From Reticulitermes lucifugus (Eukaryota; Arthropoda; Insecta; Blattodea; Rhinotermitidae): a stretch of DNA of 36,463 nucleotides. Below are positions 30,435-36,463 of the stretch, one piece after another. Where the stretch lies: assembly GCA_026260175.1 (NCBI GenBank), contig JAKCWW010004373.1, positions 1 to 36,463 on the forward strand, in the 5' to 3' direction. The stretch's first letter is position 1. Every line of letters starts with the position of its first letter. A program made the position numbers and the translations under genes. The notes below the pieces were generated by a model. That model had not been told where the DNA came from and made no database searches. It saw only the letters and a list, made by a program, of their open reading frames with translations.

Positions 30435-30765
30435 TCCTCCTTAGGCAGTGTACACGATGGCGCTGTTGGTTGAGGCACTCCCTACAAGCCGGAAGGCCTC
30501 GGGTTTGATTCCCGATACTGTAATTAGAATTTTTCATTGACTTAATCCTTCCTGCCGCACTCTGGCCCTGGGGTCGGCTCAGCCTCTAACAGGAATGAGT
30601 ATCAAGGGTCTTTCCTGGAGGGTAAAGGCGGCCGATGCGTGGGGCTGACAATTTTTCCACTTTCATTTGCCGATTTTCTAGAAATTCTGGGAGCCTCCTG
30701 TAGCCCTAAGAACCTGTCCAGGCCTGTGTAGGAATTGCTTTACCTTAACCTTTTTCCTTCTTAGG
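30435..30765 (+). mobile_element. full-length tRNA-derived SINE with target-site duplication
   Basis: The flanks TCCTCCTTAGG (30435-30445) and TCCTTCTTAGG (30755-30765) match at 10 of 11 bases. The head has GATGGCGCTGTTGGTTGAGG (box A region) and CGGGTTTGATTCCCG (box B). The body continues TTGACTTAATCCTTCCTGCC, GCACTCTGGCCCTGGGGTCG, CCTGGAGGGTAAAGGCGGCC, GGGCTGACAA, TTCTAGAAATTCTGGGAGCC and GCCCTAAGAACCTGTCCAGG, ending GGAATTGCTTTACC. The copies at 14162-14745 and 33321-33540 share this body, making this the reference copy in the window. Confidence 0.88.
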
Positions 30766-33320
30766 GACACTGCTTTGAAATTAGCGAAGTCCAGTGACAC
30801 GATGTGTTGAGACAGTTCTGTGATGAATAATAGTGTTAGACACCTGGCGCTACATTGGCCTACAATACTTGTTTCGTAGCACTAACTGGTGTTGCGTGCC
30901 ATCGAGTTATCCAATAAAATTATTTTTTTAATATGCAGGCTTTAACTGCTGCAGCTAAGTCTCAGAGGTGCTCCACATTATTTAATCATAATTTTATTAT
31001 TATGCCCACACTTAAATTTTCAGGTACATATATTTACTTTCAGATGTATATATATTTTGAGACTGGACACATTACTAGGTTGAATTTGGGCTCAAAGCTT
31101 GAATTTATAAATTCTAGCATCTGTGTAGGAAGTGATGTCCCTTTGGTGTAGCTGAACCTGCCTATTTAGAGAATCATTTATTTAAAATAGGTGGCTGCAG
31201 TGTCGATTCCACCTCCTAAATTCGCGCGTTCGTCATCTTATTCTTATTGATTGTAGGAAATTGGCAGTATGGAGTTGGAATGTTTACAAATGGCGTGATA
31301 TCCCAAGTTCCATGAAAATCTGTCAGATGTTCAAAAGAAAAGTGGGGACACATAAGAGACTTAGAGCTACGAGCAGAGATAGCGTGATGAATGCTCCTAT
31401 TTTCTTTCTCATTTCTCCGAAGTATTCGAAAAGACTGTCAGGTCCATCAGCCTCTTGTTGAATAGGTGCTAGGGGATTATTTTCCTGAAGAAAAGCACCC
31501 GAGATATAAAGCTTAAATCTGTTGCAGAAATTAAGAATGCTTGGAACTGTAACTTCACTCCCCTATATGCCTTCATGCAATTCATAAGGACAACACTGTT
31601 TTTTTTAAAGGCAAGATAGGAAACAAATAGATTTAGAACTGGACGATCGTATTAGTTGCAGAATCCACTCTTTCGGTTTTAATTTTCTGAGTTTGTAATT
31701 TTAATATTTGCATAAGTAATACCACTATAGTTCGATTTGGACGAGTTTTCCCAGCCCTGTTCATGCTTGCGCGACATGAAATCAACAAGAGATTCACTAC
31801 AGGTGGCCATGTTAGCTAGATTCAGAGCAGGTCACGAGTCACGTTCGAATCTTATACATTAATTATCTTTGTATATAAAATGTGCCATTAAGTCATGTGA
31901 TTGGCAAGTTGTGTGTTTGTAGGCGGCGTATGCAACGGTGTGCATGCGGACCCACTGGGGCATATAAGACGAGTCTTACTAAAAATGACATATAAGCACG
32001 CGAGTGTGAGGATAAAAGGTAAAAGTTACCAGAATTTATATGGTGCTACAGCAGAGTGGACATTGTAGAATGAGAGGACTATTGTAATCTGCCCTTCAGA
32101 CAGACGTAATGTTCTGTGTATGTAATTGAAGGCTTCCGCCGTGGTCGTAATGTTAACATTAAGCAACATAATGTTCTCTGTTTTCAGTCGCATTCTCATG
32201 GATACCTACCTTTCGAGATTGGTGTAAATTCTCTTTAGCCTTCTTTTGGCGCTATGTTTATCTCCTACGTGTCGTCCCTTTGAACGATTTATGGACTGAC
32301 GCTGTATTTCTGCTTTCTTTCTGAAGACAAAAGTTGTTTGAATTTACAAACGCCACTTCTCTCTAAGGTAGTCGGTAGTACAGGCATCGCATTTTTGATG
32401 AGTTGCGGTCTATAAGTTTTTCCTTCCACGTCCCTAAATCGTGACACAATACGTGATATTAATGTTACCCTTACGCCATTTCCATGTCCAACTGCAATGT
32501 TCCACTTTCAACTAACTCATGTGTGACACTTCGATTCACTTCCATTCAAAGCTGGAAGAATAGTAACACTTGCTATTTGTAGTAGATGAAATAGGCCTGC
32601 ATCCATGTACGGAGTATTTTACACTGGACTGAACTGCAGCAAGTAACACCAAACAGTCCGTACGTAATCCTTCTTCTATAATAGGACTTGCACGTTACGA
32701 ACTTCGTATTCTGTAGATCTATTGCAAGCAGTAAGCTAGCTGAAGAATGCCGCTTTGTGTGGAGTTGTGTATAGGCCAGGCCTTCATCAGATAAAAGAAA
32801 CCAATGTAAGGTAATTTATTTCCTACACCAGTACTCCCAGTAGCAAGTATATCTGCACACTGAGAACATGTGCTACAAGATGATGAATCGTATTAAACTG
32901 TCTAAAAAATTACGTTATGCAGTGTGGAAATATGACCGTGCATCTTTCCTACATTTCTGATAAAGTAACTAAAAATTTATGAAAAACAGAGCGTTTGAAT
33001 GGATTAATGTCTTCTTATGTTTTTAGGGACTAAAAACAAATAGTCGCATCATGACAGAAAGATAACTGTGCAGCATCGCTTTAGACAACAGAAACAATTG
33101 TATAGGTGCAGGTGTAAAGATCCAGACATGAATCTAGAAGCTACCCTGTTCATGTCACGACAGGACTCTCAGATATCCTGATTGAGGTGTCTTTTTTGTC
33201 TGACCCTCTGTAAGCGAATGCTAGGATAGTGACGATCACCTCCCTACATATCCTTATGTATTCACAACATACTTTCACCTCCCTATCTCATTCGACTCTC
33301 TATAAACTAAGCAGATTACA
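30766..33320. other. unrecognised stretch
   Basis: Short open frames (30933-31151, 31261-31461, both plus) have no recognised motif. A weak box-B-like GTTCGAATCTT at 31833 lacks a matching box A. No repeat was identified. Confidence 0.4.
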
Positions 33321-33540
33321 GCAATCCCTGTACAGGCTTGGGCAGGCTCTGAGGGCCCAGGAGGTTGAGGCTCCCAGAGACATCGAGACAGTCGGCACAT
33401 GAAGGTGGTAAGGTTATCAGCCCTACTCACCGGCCGCAATTACCCTCCAAGAAATATTCCTGGTACTCTTCTGTTAGAAGCTGTGTCGACCCCAGGGCCA
33501 TAGTGCTGCCGGAAGGATTAGGCCAATAAAAAAATACACA
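33321..33540 (-). mobile_element. SINE lacking its tRNA-like head
   Basis: On the plus strand GCAATCCCTGTACAGGCTTG, GGCCCAGGAGGTTGAGGCTC, AGGTTATCAGCCCTACTCAC, CCGGCCGCAATTACCCTCCA, CCCCAGGGCCATAGTGCTGC and GGAAGGATTAGGCC is the inverse of the body of the 30.4-kb SINE in order. It ends about where the tRNA-like head would begin, so it is 5' truncated. Confidence 0.85.
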
Positions 33541-34195
33541 GCTTATACATCGTCAAACTAGTCTGCGCTAGTTAGACAAGGTCAGTTACATTGCATACCT
33601 CACATAGGAGGATATTAAACATTGTTCATTTTAGCACATGAAGGCAGATATTATTACAAGATACTTGGGGGCTTTCATGTCGGTAAAAATTACATTTGCT
33701 GTCTTTAGGATTAAGATACCTTGTAGTTCCGACATGGTTGTCGAACTACTGTCTCCATATCCAGGGTTCTAATGAGTCAAGTCGGAATATATGTAAGCTA
33801 TTTAGGAAGAACGACCAGTCATACAGAACAACTTTTAAAGAGAGCTTTGAAAATGATAATTTTAAAGAGGAAATAAAAGGGCATATTTGATGGAAATTCC
33901 TTACTGGATTATTTTTAAAGAGCTCCTTAGAAGTCTCTAAACTACAACGATTTCAATTACATTTTATGTGTTATGGCTTCTAGTATGTTATTTGTTTATT
34001 GGTTGTATGGTCATATAATGCATATTCTGAAACTAACCTAAAAAATTTTATCTTCGATCTTTCCACTCTTCTTTTATGCTGTTTTCATTGAAATCCAATT
34101 CTCAAACCGGCGAAGGATCGTTGGTACCGCGGTTGGTACCGCGATTGCATAACTTCAAAAATGTTTATGACTTGTTTTAGACGTGCGTCGAATTG
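33541..34195. other. unrecognised stretch with a short 12-bp duplication
   Basis: TTGGTACCGCGG (34121-34132) is followed directly by TTGGTACCGCGA (34133-34144). Nothing else is recognised. Confidence 0.4.
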
Positions 34196-34226
34196 TTCAA
34201 CATATATATATATATATGTTTGAAAC
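34196..34226. repeat. AT microsatellite inside a palindrome
   Basis: TTCAA, CATATATATATATATATG, TTTGAA form a nearly perfect inverted repeat around an AT tract. Confidence 0.85.
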
Positions 34227-34989
34227 TTTCTGACATATTTCATTATTATTTGTAAACAATAGATACATTGCAGATAGTTAACATTATTTTGTTTGTTTAA
34301 TTACTATGTCATCAATGATTTGTGCTCACTTCTTTAATTTCATGACCTTTGCTTTACAGTATAAATTTTAAAGTTGCGATCTATCTATATTTAATATTAC
34401 ATCCCTTGAGCGCCAAACAATAGTTTGCAGCTGGTATTATATCGTTTGAAACATCCAAACAGATTTAGAACTGAAACATGAAATGCAGTGTTTGGAAAAT
34501 AAGTCTGTGGTAAATATAACAAAAATGTTACATACCCTGTACACGCTGAACTGTCTGTTGGTACTTGTCATCATGAAACGGCAGATTTGCCCTTTGGAGA
34601 TTACATAAAAGCTTGAAACCTATAACGTTTTGCTGGTTTGCTAGCAAGATGGTATGTGACGGAGATGAAACGAGCAAGGCAATTTGTACACTGGAAATGA
34701 ATTACTTAAAGTTGCATCCGTGTAAACGGCTGCACGCGAAGATATTTACCTGTATGACTGAATTACCCGCAGTTACAAAACTCTTACACAGACTGGATGC
34801 ACGATCATCGTGACTTGATTCATAATCGGAAGTTCCTTAGATCGTATCCAGCGAACATTTGCGGTGAACAGCGACGTGATACAACGTTCTTACTAGCTGT
34901 CAATCGGAGTTTCCCTCTTCCGCCGACACGCGTTTCCACATTTTTCAATGTAATAATAGTTCCACTCCCACTGCCATCTGTATAACTAG
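34227..34989. other. unrecognised stretch
   Basis: Open frames at 34613-34813 and 34797-34985 (plus) have no recognised motif or splice context. Confidence 0.4.
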
Positions 34990-35095
34990 TACTATTTTTA
35001 CACCACTATTACTACTGCTGCTGATACTGTTGATGCTACTAACACTGCTAATAGATACCAATACTGCTACTATTACTTCTACTAATAAGTAGGTG
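34990..35095. repeat. degraded trinucleotide tract (ACT/GCT-rich)
   Basis: Imperfect ACT, GCT and ATT triplets (TTACTACTGCTGCTGATACT, GATGCTACTAACACTGCTAA, ACTGCTACTATTACTTCTAC) keep triplet phase for about 100 bp. Confidence 0.6.
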
Positions 35096-36071
35096 TAGAT
35101 AAAATACGTGTATTAACTTTGTAGTATTTTGAAATGACGAATTAAAACAGAGAGGAAAGAAAAAAGGAGACAAAAATAGAGAAGAGAAGAAACTAAAGGT
35201 TCTGCTTTCAAAATACGTTAGTACAACAGTGTCACTATCATTTTATGCTCAGATACCTCGTATAATAACAAGGATTGCCCGATCAGAATTAGCCGTCGGG
35301 TGCTTCCGAATGCAAATGTGAGCCCAGAGACAGATTAGCCTGACTGAGGTTTCTCTTGCCGTTCATGAGTTTCTTCAGGCGAATGCCGCGATACTGCCCC
35401 ATGTTCGGCCACTATCACTTTCTTCCTCATATATTACAATTCGATTTTCACTAATTCGACGCTAGATAATCTGAGCTGTTGAAAGCTTTGTTAATAAACT
35501 GTGAGTAAGGAACTGCACGGGATTCAGTTCCGGGTCCTTGACATAGACTTTCGCTTTAGGGAACCTGAAATTTAAGTCATTTAATTCTGTCATAAAATAT
35601 CGCCTGTAACCAGAGTGAGTGCGAGAGTCACAAGACCTTATTGAGGATACTGTCTGACCTTAAATATGAAGAACTGGCTATAGGGAGTTTGTACAGATAC
35701 TTTGAAGTACCTTTTATGAAAGAAAGCCACAGAGGGAGTTCAGAGACTCTATTCCCAATAGAAGCACTCGATATACTTTTTAGCCTGTACAGTGAAGCAG
35801 GCCTGTTAACCTCACATTTTGCACGTTATCACTTGTAGTCTTACCATATCGGGCTGTACCTGTACACACTGTTGCAATAGTATTCATATTCATAAGAATA
35901 TTTGGCCTACCACGCGTGAAATCTGATTGAACAAAGTATATTGATTCGTGGAAAGTAAGATAATTATACTAATATGAAGAATTTTATATTACTGTCACCG
36001 TGCATTTTCAATTCACTTTCTATTAACCAACTAAATGCACATTCACTGTCAACTCTTTAATTTTTTACAAA
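35096..36071. other. unrecognised stretch
   Basis: It holds one 65-codon plus open frame (35641-35838) without a recognised motif. No repeat was seen. Confidence 0.4.
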
Positions 36072-36120
36072 TTTTCCCCTACATACGTTTCGGTCCATGC
36101 AGGACCATCATCAGGCGGTA
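36072..36120 (-). ncRNA. hammerhead-ribozyme-like motif (Penelope-like element type)
   Basis: On the minus strand: ACCGC, core CTGATGA, an extra T, perfect hairpin GGTCC / TGCAT / GGACC, GAAAC, then ACGTATGT, A, and GGGG. Stem I pairs at three of four positions (GGGG after the site against CCGC before the core, one mismatch). ACGTATGT can pair with a second copy of itself, allowing G-U pairs. The stem II sequence differs completely from that at 19.26 kb but keeps its pairing. Confidence 0.6.
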
Positions 36121-36463
36121 CACAAACTACACTTATTTACATCCATAGGTTCAATCAGTCACCATATGCAGTCTGGTTTCATTCAGTCTTTTGTGTAGGT
36201 TGTAATCACTTATTAAAAACACATGTTTTAAAACTAAGTAAATTTTGACATATATATAAAACACTCTTTATAAGTTCTTAAAAGGCTCATCAATGTTGTA
36301 TTTAACGGGTTAAAACGTCAACATGGATGTCATATTTCACACACCTTTGGCTAGTTGCTGCATTTTATCGTGGTTTTGCATATATTAAAGTTCGTATTTA
36401 TAATGTGCTGTTTTGTTTTGTGTGTTATCACTGTGTGTGGTGCGAACTGTCTGCCTGTCTTGT
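36121..36463. other. AT-rich stretch next to the hammerhead-like motif, running off the window
   Basis: By position it could be the body of the Penelope-like fragment whose tail carries the 36.07-kb motif, but no coding remnant is recognisable. Confidence 0.25.

Noticed and set aside
31811-31860. Box-B-like GTTCGAATCTT
   Set aside because: No box A at the right distance and no SINE body similar to the others.
34121-34144. 12-bp tandem duplication TTGGTACCGCGG / TTGGTACCGCGA
   Set aside because: Only two short units; most simply a slippage event.

Overview
This window looks like intergenic or deep-intronic DNA from a large, repeat-rich insect genome. It is AT-rich, has no long open frames and no operon-like packing. 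It carries several families of decayed non-LTR retrotransposons (LINEs), tRNA-derived SINEs, microsatellites and a 371-bp run of N. The SINE at 27446-27749, whose antisense reading begins MAQAVTRRPLTAEARVRSRV, and the LINE tail reading YGCETW...GRPRRR are types I associate with cockroaches, termites and other insects. A polyneopteran such as a cockroach is my best guess, but that rests on recalled repeat families and not on a search. I find no complete protein-coding gene, no tRNA or rRNA gene and no CRISPR array. Two short stretches (6340-6525 minus and 7073-7123 plus) are offered only as weak exon candidates.

Layout. 1-304: C-terminus and 3' tail of a LINE running in from the left. 305-9650: mostly unrecognised AT-rich DNA with microsatellites, a purine-rich strand at 3.9-4.4 kb, a SINE at 7.88-8.08 kb and two copies of a dispersed repeat here called family B. 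9651-9997: a degenerate 45-bp minisatellite of about eight units. 10.15-11.0 kb: two LINE 3' ends on the minus strand. 12.4-16.1 kb: three inverted element pairs (12443-12796, 14162-14745 around the N gap, 15901-16112), each with its two copies pointing away from the centre. 16.6 and 22.1 kb: two more LINE 3' ends of the same family and strand as the one at 10.5 kb. 18.7-19.3 kb and 36.1 kb: hammerhead-ribozyme-like motifs of the kind known from Penelope-like elements. 23.6 kb: another tRNA-derived SINE. 26.43-27.44 kb: a two-copy tandem duplication of about 519 bp, followed by a SINE with clear target-site duplications. 30.0-30.8 kb: a LINE fragment of a third family and a SINE with a target-site duplication. 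33.3 kb: a head-less copy of that second SINE.

The main signal is the recurrence of one RNA-like design: CTGAWGA, one extra base, a hairpin, GAAAC, a short self-complementary stretch, and then bases that pair back to those before CTGAWGA. It occurs in at least three sequence families here. The stems differ in sequence but keep their pairing in the best copies, which supports an RNA structure and not just a shared word. This fits the small hammerhead variants reported with Penelope-like retroelements. It was read by eye and needs a covariance-model search.

Nothing indicates that the features act together as a pathway. The window is best read as accumulated selfish DNA.
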